From positions 372,001 to 436,000 of the forward strand of contig QQUY01000001.1 of assembly GCA_003385635.1 (NCBI GenBank): a DNA stretch of 64,000 bases, in the 5' to 3' direction. Positions 54,246 to 63,204 of this stretch are shown piece after piece. A model generated the notes under the pieces. The model did not search any database and was not told the origin of the DNA. It was given only the letters and a program-made list of their open reading frames with translations. Position 1 is the stretch's first letter; each line of letters begins with the position of its first letter. This DNA is from Acidobacteriota bacterium (GTDB taxonomy: Bacteria; Acidobacteriota; Blastocatellia; Pyrinomonadales; Pyrinomonadaceae). Both the position numbers and the translations under genes were made by a program.

Positions 54246-56689
54246 GCGGCCGCAGATCGGCCCTCAAGTTTGGCAAGCAAAGCCTTGAACCGCTCGTCGT
54301 TGCGAAGCGGATCAAGGCTTTTGTCCGTTTCATAGAGCGGCCGGTTCTCGTTTCCGAGCTTGATAGCAAGGTTGAGCCATTTGAAGGCGTCGTCGATCTC
54401 GCCGAGAAGAGCGTAAGTCGCGCCGACCCAGTAAGCCATATCGTGATCCGCTTTCGAGATCGCTAGCGCTTCATCCGTAAGCTGGGCCCTTGCTTCTTCA
54501 AAATCACCGTTGCGGGCGAGAAAGATCCCGAAAAGGGGTTTTATCCCTTCCATTTTCGGGTTCTTTGAGAGAACCTCCCTCATCGTTGCGATCGCTTCAT
54601 CGACCTCTCCCATATAGAAAAGCGTGGCCGAGCGGAAGATCTTTATCATCGGGTGGTTAGGTTCGGCCTTTGCTCCCTTGTCGAGTTCTTCGAGTGCTCT
54701 CTTGTACTCGCCGCGGTAATTGTAGATCCTTGCGCGGTTGTAACTCGCCACTACTCTCGCAGCTGGATCGAGCCGTACTAGTTTCTGATATGCCTTCAGT
54801 GACTCGTCGTATTCGCCGTCGAGCCTCATAATGACACCTTTCACGAAATAGATCGGTGCCTCGTTCGGGAACTGTTCCTGAAGCAGCTTGATCTCTTCCC
54901 GCGCCTTCTGCTTTTCGCCACGGGCCATATAGATCATCACCATCAGCACGCGCGCCTCAGATACGTTGGGATCGTATTTGAACGCCTTGCTGAAGGCCGA
55001 CTCGGCATAGGTGTAATCCTCTGCCTCGCCCATTCCCTTGAAAATGCGGTTTGCGTAACAGGCCCCAAGTCCGCTGTAGGCGAGCGCGAATTCCGGATCG
55101 AGTTCGATTGCGTGCTTGAAGTTCTCGATCGCCGCCTCGCAATCGCTCTCGGCGACCGTCTGAAAAATAAATCTGCCGAAGTTGTCCCGGCCGCGCAGGT
55201 ATTCTTCGTAGGCCTCTGCATTGTCGGTCGGGCGCCGTCCCAGGATCTCCTGTTCCTGATCAGACAACTCAAGAGCCAGGCCGTCGAGAATCCTCTGCGC
55301 GATCGTGTCCTGCAGCGCGAGAATGTCGTGATTCTCTGCATCGATCCGGTCGCTCCAAAGTATCTCTCCGGACTGAACGTCCAGAAGCTGCGGCGTGACG
55401 CGGATCTTGTCGCCGGCACTTATAAAACCTGCGGTAAGTACGGCGTGGACCGCCATCTCCCTGCCTGCCTCTCGTTCGTCGTATTCTTTGCCCTGGTATT
55501 TTGCTATCACCGAACTCGGCCTAACCACCAGAGAGCGAAGCTTGGCCAGCTCGGTTATCACCGCATCGGCAAGCGCGAACTCATAGTAATCGGTAGAGGG
55601 GTTCTTGCTGAGGTTCTTGAACGGGAGGATCGCGACAGACTTTTTCTCGCGGCCAGTCGCGGTCAGGGTCGTTTCCGGCGAATATGTCGGCGTGATCTGC
55701 GGCGCGTTAGAAGGCGTAGTTTGCGTTGACGAATCCCCGGTCGACTTTCCAGTCAGCCAATTCCACGCGCGTTTGACCGGGCTTTCGTTGTCGAGATGTC
55801 TGGGAACCAAATTACTCGAATGTCCGGAAGGGATCCCGGTCAATTCCTGAAGCACATCCCTCAGGTCGTCACGCATTTTCGCGATCTTCTGATATCTGTC
55901 TTTCGGGTCCTTAGCGAGCGCCTTGTCAACGACCTCCTGCAGCCTCGGAGGAACAGGATCGGGCCTCATCTCGGCCAGAGGGACCGGAGTGCCGTAGAGG
56001 ACCTGATGCCGGACATCGATCACGGTCTTGCCCTGAAATGCCCAGATGCCGGTCAGCAGTTCGTAGAGCAGCACGCCCGACGAAAAGATGTCCGCCCGAT
56101 GGTCTGTCTTTTCCCCTTTAGCCTGTTCGGGGGCCGCATACGTGGCGGTTCCATACGGAATTCCCAGTTCCGTCAACTCGGTCCGGTCAACTCCTTTCGT
56201 ATGTTCGGCAGGCTCGTCCTGCATCAGCTTCGCGAGTCCGAAGTCCAGGATCCGCACCTGGCCAGCTTCGGTGACCATCACGTTTCCCGCCTTGATGTCC
56301 CTGTGAATGATGTTCTTCGAGTGAGCGTAGGCGAGTGCATCGCAAACCTGAATCGTTATCTGAAGCGCACTGACGAGCTCAAGCGGCCTTCCGTCGACTA
56401 GCTGGCGAACGTTCTTGCCGCTGACATACTGCATCGCTATGTAGAACGTGCCGTCGTCTTCGTGGAAGTCGTAGATCGTACAGATGTTCGGGTGGTCAAG
56501 CTGTGAGCACAGTTTCGCTTCACGCTCGAACCTTTTGAAATTCGCTGTTCTGGAAGTAAGTTCGGGGGGGAGAACTTTGATGACGACCTTCCGGTCCAGT
56601 TTAGTGTCTAGCGCCTGGTAAACTGTTCCTTGTCCGCCTGCTCCGAGCTTTTTAATTATCTCGTAGTGATGGATCTTGGAGCCAACCAT
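54242..56689 (-). CDS. Ser/Thr protein kinase with TolB-like and TPR regions
   Basis: An 815-residue protein. The kinase domain (residues ~8-275) has the Gly loop GAGGQGTVYQA, catalytic HRDIKAGNV, DFGLAKL and the APE motif in TYAAPEQAKG. Residues ~350-500 form a TolB-N/adenylate-cyclase-associated region (SVAILPFKNLSKNPSTDYYE), and from ~510 there are about eight TPRs (FALAYSGLGACY, AYQKLVRLDP). No transmembrane helix is evident, unlike many bacterial PknB kinases, so it may be cytosolic. This architecture is typical of Acidobacteria. Target unknown. Confidence 0.93.
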   Translation of the reverse strand: MVGSKIHHYEIIKKLGAGGQGTVYQALDTKLDRKVVIKVLPPELTSRTANFKRFEREAKLCSQLDHPNICTIYDFHEDDGTFYIAMQYVSGKNVRQLVDGRPLELVSALQITIQVCDALAYAHSKNIIHRDIKAGNVMVTEAGQVRILDFGLAKLMQDEPAEHTKGVDRTELTELGIPYGTATYAAPEQAKGEKTDHRADIFSSGVLLYELLTGIWAFQGKTVIDVRHQVLYGTPVPLAEMRPDPVPPRLQEVVDKALAKDPKDRYQKIAKMRDDLRDVLQELTGIPSGHSSNLVPRHLDNESPVKRAWNWLTGKSTGDSSTQTTPSNAPQITPTYSPETTLTATGREKKSVAILPFKNLSKNPSTDYYEFALADAVITELAKLRSLVVRPSSVIAKYQGKEYDEREAGREMAVHAVLTAGFISAGDKIRVTPQLLDVQSGEILWSDRIDAENHDILALQDTIAQRILDGLALELSDQEQEILGRRPTDNAEAYEEYLRGRDNFGRFIFQTVAESDCEAAIENFKHAIELDPEFALAYSGLGACYANRIFKGMGEAEDYTYAESAFSKAFKYDPNVSEARVLMVMIYMARGEKQKAREEIKLLQEQFPNEAPIYFVKGVIMRLDGEYDESLKAYQKLVRLDPAARVVASYNRARIYNYRGEYKRALEELDKGAKAEPNHPMIKIFRSATLFYMGEVDEAIATMREVLSKNPKMEGIKPLFGIFLARNGDFEEARAQLTDEALAISKADHDMAYWVGATYALLGEIDDAFKWLNLAIKLGNENRPLYETDKSLDPLRNDERFKALLAKLEGRSAAA

Positions 56690-56789
56690 ACTCTGTTGTG
56701 AGAATCGGACCGAGGCATCATTGGTTGGTTGCCGCCTGAGCGGCTTCCCCTCGGTCCATCAAACGACTTGATCGCCCAAAAAGAAATTG

Positions 56790-56808
56790 AGCCGGCAAAC
56801 TGCCGACT
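56790..56808 (-). promoter_or_regulatory. Hairpin after the glutaredoxin stop: terminator or bSECIS
   Basis: An 8-bp stem AGTCGGCA/TGCCGGCT (one T-G pair) with loop GTT is followed on minus by CAATTTCTTTTT. The T-rich tail favours a terminator. Loop G at the first position and the 24-nt distance from UGA also satisfy bacterial SECIS rules. Confidence 0.6.
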
Positions 56809-56824
56809 TCTAGATTCTGATCGT

Positions 56825-57046
56825 TCAGCCCCGGGGCGGGTCGCCCCAGCCTGATTGGACGTATTCTCCGTCCTGGACTATGCAGGGGACGACCAGATCG
56901 CCTCCCGATAGCTCCAGCATATCCTCTTGGTGTTTCTTGTCGTTCTGGGCGTCGTATTCGACGAAATCTATCCCGTTTTCCCTGTAGTAGGTCCTCGCCT
57001 GCTCGCAGTACGGACAATCCGGTTTCGTATAGATAACAAGTGACAT
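56825..57046 (-). CDS. Glutaredoxin-like protein, possible C-terminal selenocysteine
   Basis: A 73-residue glutaredoxin-fold protein with active site CPYC (residues ~11-14), VVPCIV (cis-Pro strand) and a Gly-rich end SGWGDPPRG. It stops at TGA 56825-56827; reading through would add U-TIRI before TAG 56810-56812. A group of small glutaredoxin-like proteins is known in which Cys or selenocysteine follows such a Gly/Arg-rich end, and an 8-bp hairpin with loop GTT lies 24 nt after the UGA. The plain reading, an ordinary 73-residue glutaredoxin, remains the default. It is divergent from the ferredoxin-like gene. Confidence 0.8.
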   Translation of the reverse strand: MSLVIYTKPDCPYCEQARTYYRENGIDFVEYDAQNDKKHQEDMLELSGGDLVVPCIVQDGEYVQSGWGDPPRG

Positions 57047-57121
57047 AACCGCTACTTTTTAACCCAACTGTGCTAGTTTAGCAACTGCCCGACGATTGTA
57101 AAGGCTTTACGTTCAAAAGCT

Positions 57122-57418
57122 ATGAATCCTGACCTATTTGAGCCGTACGAGCGGCTGATTCCGATCAAAGTCGACGGCCGGTCCGTCGAAGTACCCGAAA
57201 ACAATACCATTCTCAGATGCCTCCAGTTCATATCCATGGACACCGTTTCGTACGGTGAATTCTGCTGGAACGGCGACTGCCTGAACTGCAGAGTCCGGGT
57301 CAAGAGCGACGGAAAAGAAAAGGAGGCGATCGCCTGCATTGTCAAAGCGAGGCCCGGAATGGAGATAGAGAGCGTAAGCACGGAATTACTGCAAAGCCTT
57401 CAGGCAAAACCGGAATAG
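57122..57418 (+). CDS. 2Fe-2S ferredoxin-like protein
   Basis: A 98-residue protein with Cys pattern C-WNGD-C-LN-C and a later Cys in AIACIVKA, matching the plant-type [2Fe-2S] domain found at the N-terminus of NADH dehydrogenase subunit G, formate dehydrogenase and related proteins. A stand-alone version of this length suggests an electron carrier or sulfur-linked redox partner. It diverges from the glutaredoxin gene. Confidence 0.8.
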   Translation: MNPDLFEPYERLIPIKVDGRSVEVPENNTILRCLQFISMDTVSYGEFCWNGDCLNCRVRVKSDGKEKEAIACIVKARPGMEIESVSTELLQSLQAKPE

Positions 57419-57423
57419 CCGAC

Positions 57424-57744
57424 TCAATACTTAGGTATGGTCGGATCGACCTGGTCGGACCAGGCGAGGATACCTCCTACAAGATTGAACAGTTTTCCAT
57501 CGTGGCCGCTGCCTTCGAGAAACTCTATCACGCGGGCGCTTCTCACGCCGCTCCGGCACATCACAACGGTATCCTTCCCATTTTCGAACTCGTCCGCCCG
57601 GGACATTACCTCGCCGAACGGTATGAGTGTCGCACCGTCGATCTTCGCGAATGCGAACTCATCGGGATTTCGGACGTCGATCAGATCGAAGTCTTCACCC
57701 GCTTCCATCCTTTCCTTCAATTCTGTTGCAGTGATCTCGAGCAT
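57424..57744 (-). CDS. Rhodanese-like sulfurtransferase
   Basis: A 106-residue single-domain rhodanese. The active-site loop is VVMCRSGVRSARV with catalytic Cys, and the ending GGILAWSDQVDP is typical. ATG 57744 has a GGGGA ribosome site; the longer open frame to 57936 is a translation of the repeat element upstream and gives a false hydrophobic leader. No UGA anomaly is present here, which contrasts with the rhodanese at 26864-27364. Confidence 0.9.
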   Translation of the reverse strand: MLEITATELKERMEAGEDFDLIDVRNPDEFAFAKIDGATLIPFGEVMSRADEFENGKDTVVMCRSGVRSARVIEFLEGSGHDGKLFNLVGGILAWSDQVDPTIPKY

Positions 57745-57824
57745 AAATAATCCCCGCCTCTGGAATGTTTGTCCCTGGGAACCAACATTCTGCCAAACGG
57801 GTGGAGCGCGGGCAAGCCCTCGGC

Positions 57825-58007
57825 AGTACTGAGTACTGAGGACAAAAAGAAGTACTGAGAGGAAAGGACTGAGGACAAAAAGAAGTACTGAGAGAAAAGG
57901 ACTGAGTACTGAGTGAAGAGTTTGACTTCTGGTCAAAGTTCCACGAATCTCCCTCAGTCCTCAGTCCTCAGTCCTCAGTCCTCAGTCCTCAGTCCTCAGT
58001 CCTTCTC
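57825..58007. repeat. Inverted ACTGAG/CTCAGT heptamer element, copy B
   Basis: The left arm (57825-57914) has GTACTGAG/GGACTGAGGACAAAAAG units. The core (57915-57951) contains GTTTGACTTCTGGTCAAAG, and the right arm (57952-58004) is CAGTCCT in tandem. The core aligns with that of copy A (TTTTGACATTTAGACAAGG, then TCCA and CTCC). It fills the spacer between pilT-like and rhodanese genes. Confidence 0.9.
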
Positions 58008-58008
58008 G

Positions 58009-59985
58009 CTAGACTCCCATTCCGCTTCTTTGAAGCAGTGCTTCGAAGCCGGTCTTGTCCACCGCCTTGATGTATGCATCCCGCGGTTCGACGAGTCCTT
58101 GTTTGACAAGATCCATCAATGCGTCGTTCAGCATGACCATTCCCTGGTTCTTGCCGGTCTGCATAGCGGAAGGAATCTGGAAGGTCTTGCCCTCTCGAAT
58201 CAGGTTGGAGATCGCCGGAGTGACGATAAGCACCTCGAGCGCAGCTACCCGGCCCCCGCCTTTCTTCGGCAGAAGCGTTTGTGCGATCACACCTCTCAAT
58301 GATTCTGAAAGCATCACCCGGATCTGTTGTTGACGGTCGGCGGGGAACTGGTCAATGATCCTGTCTACCGTCGAAGCCGCCGTGGTCGTGTGAAGCGTAC
58401 CGAATACAAGGTGGCCGGTCTCAGCTGTCTCGATCGCGATCGAAATCGTCTCAAGGTCGCGCATCTCGCCTACGAGAAGAATATCCGGATCCTCGCGCAA
58501 TGCGGCACGGAGAGCGTCTTTGAAAGAGTCCGTGTGGTTGTGGACCTCACGCTGGTTTACAAGGCATTTTTTGTTTTCGTGAGTAAACTCGATCGGGTCC
58601 TCGATCGTGATGATGTGATCCTCCCGGCGCTCGTTAATGTAGTTGATCATCGCGCACAGAGTGGTCGATTTACCCGACCCGGTTGGACCGGTTACAACGA
58701 CTAGGCCCTTTGAAAGATCGCACAGCTGGAGTATGTGCTTGGAAAGGCCCAGGGTCTCGGCCGTGAGCATATCGGTCGGGATTATCCTGAACACACCGCC
58801 CATTCCTTTGCGGTCCATGAAGATGTTGGCGCGGAACCTTGCAAGACCCGGTATCTCATAAGCGAAATCAGTATCGTTGCGGCGCGCAAATTCTTCGAGG
58901 TTTTTCTGGGGCATTATTGACGCGAGAAGTGCCCGGATGCTGTCCGGCGTGAGAACGGGAGCAGTTGGGTCAAGCAAGGCCATCTTCCCGTCCTTCCTGA
59001 TCATTGGAGGAGTCGACACGCTCATATGGAGGTCAGAGCTTTTCGCGGCGGCCATCTTCCTGAAAAGATCCTCCATTTGCGCTTTCGATTCCGGATTCGC
59101 AGATCCGCAGAGCTTGGCAAGAAACTCGTCCTCGACCGAGGCTGTCTGAGGAGGGGCTACAGACTGTTGTTGAAGTACGGGCTGTTGAACCGAAGGTGCG
59201 GGGACTGAAAGCTCCTCAGGCGGCTGCTGGACAACAGGTTGCTGAGGAGCCGGCTGCGGCACTGAGACCTGCTGAGCGGGAGGTTCGGGTGCCTTTGGAG
59301 CAGGGGCCTGCCGAACCTCGATCTCAGGTTCGATCATCGGAGCGGAAGGACACGACGATTGTTCAAGAACAGGTTCGGGTTGAGATATTTCTACGATCTC
59401 AGGTTGATAGGAGGCCGTCTGGGCGGGCTCAGCCTCGACAGGGGAAATATCGGCTGCAGCTTCCTGGTGGTCCGATTCGATGTCAAGGCCATCCACTTCG
59501 ATCTCGCGGTAGAGTTCAGGTTCCTGGTTATAGCTGATCCCGTGAATGTCGTTCGTAGCGCTGGGGTCTGGAGCGACCGAGTTGAACTCGAGGCCGGCTA
59601 GCGGGTCGGGCTGCTCCGATGCAGGTGGAGGTGCCGGCGCCTGCGGCTCTGGCCAGCCGTCTTCTTCGCCGAAACCTTCGGGCTCAGAATTAGGTGAGAT
59701 CGTGACATTAAAGCCCGAGGGCGATTTTTTCACTTTGAAAGTGAAATCCCCGAGGTTGTGCGGGTGGACGAATTCGACCTCAGAATTGCCTGGCAGCTGT
59801 TGTTTGACCTCGTTGGGGATCAACGTGAAGATCATAGTATTGATCTGGGTCCCCTGTAGCGGCGAGGTGGCAATTTCCTTGTTTCCCTCGCCGGTAACGA
59901 CGTAAGGATTCTTGTTCGGTTCAAGATGCAGCGAACTGCCTGAATGCGAAACGAGCTTCTGTAGATATAGATTCAGATTTTCCAT
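58009..59985 (-). CDS. PilT-like twitching ATPase with duplicated N-domain
   Basis: A 658-residue retraction-type ATPase. The C-terminal ~350 residues are PilT-like: N-domain SSDLHMSVSTPPMIRKDGK, Walker A GPTGSGKSTT, Asp box IITIEDPIEFTHE, Walker B DILLVGEMRD and His box. Residues 1-100 (SSLHLEPNKNPYVVTGEG ... FTFKVKKSPSGF) look like a diverged second copy of the same N-domain. A Pro/Gln-rich linker of ~200 residues separates the two. ATG 59985 is chosen; the open frame before it is not coding. It probably powers type IV pilus retraction or a related machine. Confidence 0.85.
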   Translation of the reverse strand: MENLNLYLQKLVSHSGSSLHLEPNKNPYVVTGEGNKEIATSPLQGTQINTMIFTLIPNEVKQQLPGNSEVEFVHPHNLGDFTFKVKKSPSGFNVTISPNSEPEGFGEEDGWPEPQAPAPPPASEQPDPLAGLEFNSVAPDPSATNDIHGISYNQEPELYREIEVDGLDIESDHQEAAADISPVEAEPAQTASYQPEIVEISQPEPVLEQSSCPSAPMIEPEIEVRQAPAPKAPEPPAQQVSVPQPAPQQPVVQQPPEELSVPAPSVQQPVLQQQSVAPPQTASVEDEFLAKLCGSANPESKAQMEDLFRKMAAAKSSDLHMSVSTPPMIRKDGKMALLDPTAPVLTPDSIRALLASIMPQKNLEEFARRNDTDFAYEIPGLARFRANIFMDRKGMGGVFRIIPTDMLTAETLGLSKHILQLCDLSKGLVVVTGPTGSGKSTTLCAMINYINERREDHIITIEDPIEFTHENKKCLVNQREVHNHTDSFKDALRAALREDPDILLVGEMRDLETISIAIETAETGHLVFGTLHTTTAASTVDRIIDQFPADRQQQIRVMLSESLRGVIAQTLLPKKGGGRVAALEVLIVTPAISNLIREGKTFQIPSAMQTGKNQGMVMLNDALMDLVKQGLVEPRDAYIKAVDKTGFEALLQRSGMGV

Positions 59986-60184
59986 TTTTCTGATATGTCC
60001 GGATGGCGGATCGGGATAGGGAGGATCTGGAGGGACGGGTCCTTGGAACAGGACCTCCAAGTGAAAGGCTAACACAGTTTAACAGCGTTTGTCACCCGAC
60101 TTCTACACCTTTCCCGCAGCATTTCGGAAAGAAAAAAGGCGAGCTCATTTCAGGGAGCCGAGTTGCTGGGCCCGGATCGAATTA

Positions 60185-61777
60185 CTAAAGCGTGACAGCC
60201 TCCTGGTAAACTCCCCAGACTTTTCTCAGACGGTTCGATATCTCACCTACCGTTGCGAGGTTTTCCACACTTTCAAGTATGAACGGAAGAAGGTTCTCAT
60301 CCGTAGCAGCCGCATTCTCAAGCCTGTCGAGCGCGTTCCCAGTTTTATCGCTGTCTCTTCTCTCTTTCAGCGCTTTCAGCCGTTCGATCTGGCCGCGCTC
60401 GATTTCTGGATCGACCCGGAAAATAGGAATGGCGTTGTCCTCATCGATCCGAAACCGATTGACGCCGACGACGATCGCATCTTCTTCTTCAACTGCTTTC
60501 TGGTATTCGTAGGCCGCCTCCTGGATCTCCCGCTGAACATATCCGGATTCGATCGCTCGAACCATTCCGCCCATGTCGTCGATCTTCTCGATATAGCCGT
60601 TTGCGATCTTCTCGAGCTTTGTCGTCATCGCTTCGACCGCATAACTCCCGCCAAAAGGATCGACAGTGTCAGCGACGCCGGATTCGTAAGCGATCACTTG
60701 TTGCGTTCGAAGAGCTATTCGAGCGGCTTGTTCCGTTGGCAGGCTCAGGGCTTCGTCCATTGAATTCGTGTGAAGGCTTTGGGTGCCTCCGAGAACAGCG
60801 GCGAGCGCCTGGATCGTCGTCCTGACTATGTTTACCTCAGGCTGCTGAGCGGTAAGGGTCGACCCAGCCGTCTGTGTGTGGAACCGCAACATCATCGACT
60901 TTTCGGACTTTGCACCAAACCGCTCCTTCATGAGGCGGGCCCAGATCCTTCTCGCGGCTCTGAACTTGGCTATTTCCTCTACAAGCTCGTTGTGTGCATT
61001 GAAAAAGAAAGATAGCCTTGGTGCAAAATCATCTATCTCAAGCCCTGTGCTCAATGCTGCCTCCACGTATGCGATCGCGTCCGCAAGAGTGAATGCGATC
61101 TCCTGTGCAGCTGTCGAGCCCGCCTCACGAATGTGATAGCCGGAGATGGAGATCGTGTTCCATCTCGGAACGTGATCCGAACAGAACGCAAAGGTGTCGG
61201 TTATGAGCCGCATCGAGGGCTTCAGAGGATAAATGTAGGTGCCGCGGGCGATATACTCTTTTAGAATGTCGTTCTGGATCGTGCCGCTGAGCTTGTCGAG
61301 TGAAACGCCCTGTTTCTTCGCAACTGCAATGTAAAGACAAAGAAGCGTCGAGGCCGTGGAATTGATCGTCATCGAAGTCGAGACCTTGTCGAGCGGTATT
61401 CCGTCGAAGAGCTTCAGCATGTCCTCGAGCGAATCGATCGCGACCCCGACCTTTCCGACTTCGCCCGATGCAAGACTGTCGTCCGAATCCAGGCCTATCT
61501 GAGTCGGGAGATCGAAGGCGACCGACAGGCCCGTAGTGCCGTTCTCGAGCAGATATTTGTATCGCGCGTTCGATTCTTCGGCGGTCGCGTACCCGGCATA
61601 TTGCCTCATCGTCCAGAACCGCCCGCGATACATCGATTCGCGCACTCCGCGGGTATATGGGAATTCTCCGGGCCTCGATACGTCCTCTCGCGGATCGATC
61701 GTCTTTAGGTCTTCAGGTCCGTATTCGTTGGGCAGTTCGATCCCGGACGAAGTTCGGAAAGTCTCACGTCTTTGCAT
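60185..61777 (-). CDS. Methylmalonyl-CoA mutase, large-subunit catalytic part
   Basis: A 530-residue (beta/alpha)8 catalytic chain of methylmalonyl-CoA mutase of the split type; the B12-binding domain is not included and must be encoded elsewhere. Signatures: [69 protein letters not shown] and [18 protein letters not shown]. It links propionate or branched-chain catabolism to succinyl-CoA. Relatives acting on isobutyryl- or ethylmalonyl-CoA cannot be fully excluded. The upstream spacer holds no clear regulatory site. Confidence 0.93.
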   Translation of the reverse strand: MQRRETFRTSSGIELPNEYGPEDLKTIDPREDVSRPGEFPYTRGVRESMYRGRFWTMRQYAGYATAEESNARYKYLLENGTTGLSVAFDLPTQIGLDSDDSLASGEVGKVGVAIDSLEDMLKLFDGIPLDKVSTSMTINSTASTLLCLYIAVAKKQGVSLDKLSGTIQNDILKEYIARGTYIYPLKPSMRLITDTFAFCSDHVPRWNTISISGYHIREAGSTAAQEIAFTLADAIAYVEAALSTGLEIDDFAPRLSFFFNAHNELVEEIAKFRAARRIWARLMKERFGAKSEKSMMLRFHTQTAGSTLTAQQPEVNIVRTTIQALAAVLGGTQSLHTNSMDEALSLPTEQAARIALRTQQVIAYESGVADTVDPFGGSYAVEAMTTKLEKIANGYIEKIDDMGGMVRAIESGYVQREIQEAAYEYQKAVEEEDAIVVGVNRFRIDEDNAIPIFRVDPEIERGQIERLKALKERRDSDKTGNALDRLENAAATDENLLPFILESVENLATVGEISNRLRKVWGVYQEAVTL

Positions 61778-61875
61778 ACGCGTAGATTAGCAGAACACGC
61801 TCAAACGGGTAAGCGCGGGAAATGCTGACAAAAAGACAAAATCTTTGACTAATCAGGTCGTCTGACGTAAATTCT

Positions 61876-62151
61876 ATGAAAACGAAAATGGGTTTGCACG
61901 AGAAGGAAAACAAAGCCGTAAAAGAGCTTGGCGACGCGATCAACACCGCGATCGAAAGCTCGGCCGTCGTTGCGGATGCACTTGAGCATCTTCGCCGACT
62001 CGGGTATGAAGCAGACCTGAACGTGAAACTGGAGATCCGCCTTCAAGAGGTTGAGGAGCCTATCGAGGAGCCGCTAGAATCTGTCGAACTAGAACTGACC
62101 GAAGAAGATCTCCGGACCCTTCGACGTATGAAGATAAGGGTTGACGACTGA
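61876..62151 (+). CDS. Small acidic protein of unknown function
   Basis: A 91-residue soluble protein, helical at the N-terminus (ENKAVKELGDAINTAIESSA) and very acidic in the middle (VEEPIEEPLESVELELTEED). No family recognised. It is the first of three small genes on plus before the methyltransferase and diverges from the mutase gene. Confidence 0.7.
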   Translation: MKTKMGLHEKENKAVKELGDAINTAIESSAVVADALEHLRRLGYEADLNVKLEIRLQEVEEPIEEPLESVELELTEEDLRTLRRMKIRVDD

Positions 62152-62193
62152 CATTCCCGGGATTGCCTCTCACAGCGCCTCCAACGCTGCATC

Positions 62194-62862
62194 TTGAATA
62201 ACTTCAACTATTTCAGAGAGATCGAATCGGCATTCGTGCGCCGTCGCGGCAAGAATCTGCTGTTAAGCCCTGTCGACTGGGCATTGATGGAATCGTGGGA
62301 AGAGCAGGGCATTCCATTGCGTATCGTGCTTTCGACGATCGACGAATTGTTTGACCAGATCGAGGCGGATCCGAAACGCGCGGGTTCCATAAGGACGCTC
62401 GGCTACTGCAGTGAGGCTGTCGAAGCCCGGTTTGCAACGTGGAAAGAGTCTCAGGTCGGCAAACCTGAAGGCGATGACGAGCCGGATGTCGCAAGCGAGG
62501 GTCATGACGAGGCTGAGCGGCTTCGGCATCTGGCCAAAGATCTTAAAGGTCTTAGGGATTCATTTGAGGGGGCAGTCGAATCCGTTTTGAATTCGGCAGC
62601 CGCCAGCCTGGAAGATCTGGCAAGACGCGATCTGTCAGCCGAGGACGCTGAACAGGAACTGGAACAACTGGACCACGAGATCGACAAGGCATTGGCGGAA
62701 GCCGACGATCTATCAGTGCTTGAGGACGAAGCAAGGTCATCGCTCGGCGAAAAAGCTTCTCGTATGGAGGCCGATGTGCTCGACAGGACGATCGGCTTGA
62801 TGGTAAAGAAACGGCTCCGGGAGCGTTCGGGTATACCGATGTTAGGGGCATTCAGATTGTAA
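62194..62862 (+). CDS. Coiled-coil protein of unknown function
   Basis: A 222-residue protein starting with TTG. The N-terminal block YFREIESAFVRRRGKNLLLS, then PVDWALMESWEEQGIPLRIV, looks like a helical DNA-binding-type or adaptor domain. The remainder is long and acidic with heptad-like coiled coil (residues ~100-190). I do not know a function. It lies 42 bp after the small acidic gene, likely one operon. Confidence 0.72.
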   Translation: MNNFNYFREIESAFVRRRGKNLLLSPVDWALMESWEEQGIPLRIVLSTIDELFDQIEADPKRAGSIRTLGYCSEAVEARFATWKESQVGKPEGDDEPDVASEGHDEAERLRHLAKDLKGLRDSFEGAVESVLNSAAASLEDLARRDLSAEDAEQELEQLDHEIDKALAEADDLSVLEDEARSSLGEKASRMEADVLDRTIGLMVKKRLRERSGIPMLGAFRL

Positions 62863-62880
62863 AAATATGACAGGAGGAAT

Positions 62881-63204
62881 ATGAACAAGCTTCGGATCAA
62901 GAAAATGGGAGTCTGGTCGCTGATGAAGATGTACGGGATCGTCGGTTTGATCATTGGACTGTTGATCGGGATCCCATACGGACTGGTGATCATCGTTTTC
63001 TCGCTTCTCGGAGCCAGCTTTGGAAGCAACGAGGCCCTTGCTATCGGAGGCGGTGGAATCGTGATGGGCATCGTCGTGATGATCGTGATACCGATTGCCT
63101 ACGCCGTCTTCGGGCTTATCGGCGGTGCATTTGCGGCTTTGATCTACAACCTCTTTGCAATGATCGCGGGCGGCATCGAGGTCGAGGTGGAACAGATCGG
63201 TTGA
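62881..63204 (+). CDS. Small membrane protein, DUF3566-like
   Basis: A 107-residue protein with two long hydrophobic segments (VGLIIGLLIGIPYGLVIIVFSLLG and GIVMGIVVMIVIPIAYAVF, split here for length) and a third short one near the end. The N-terminal LRIKKMGVWSLMKMYGI is typical of a DUF3566-type transmembrane domain. GGAGG lies 6 nt upstream. Its TGA overlaps the TTG start of the next gene (TTGA). Confidence 0.75.
   Translation: MNKLRIKKMGVWSLMKMYGIVGLIIGLLIGIPYGLVIIVFSLLGASFGSNEALAIGGGGIVMGIVVMIVIPIAYAVFGLIGGAFAALIYNLFAMIAGGIEVEVEQIG

Noticed and set aside
54943-55729. Long open frames on both strands inside the kinase gene
   Set aside because: They are shadows of a strongly biased coding frame; Arg/Ser-rich and without motifs.
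57745-57936. N-terminal hydrophobic extension of the rhodanese at 57424
   Set aside because: It is a translation of the ACTGAG heptamer repeat (LSPFLSVLLFVLS periodicity); a good ribosome site precedes ATG 57744.
59985-60075. The open frame upstream of the PilT-like gene encodes LEVLFQGP, identical to the rhinovirus 3C protease site used in expression vectors
   Set aside because: It lies in the non-coding leader, codons differ from usual vector versions and flanks are ordinary spacer sequence; most likely a chance match rather than contamination.
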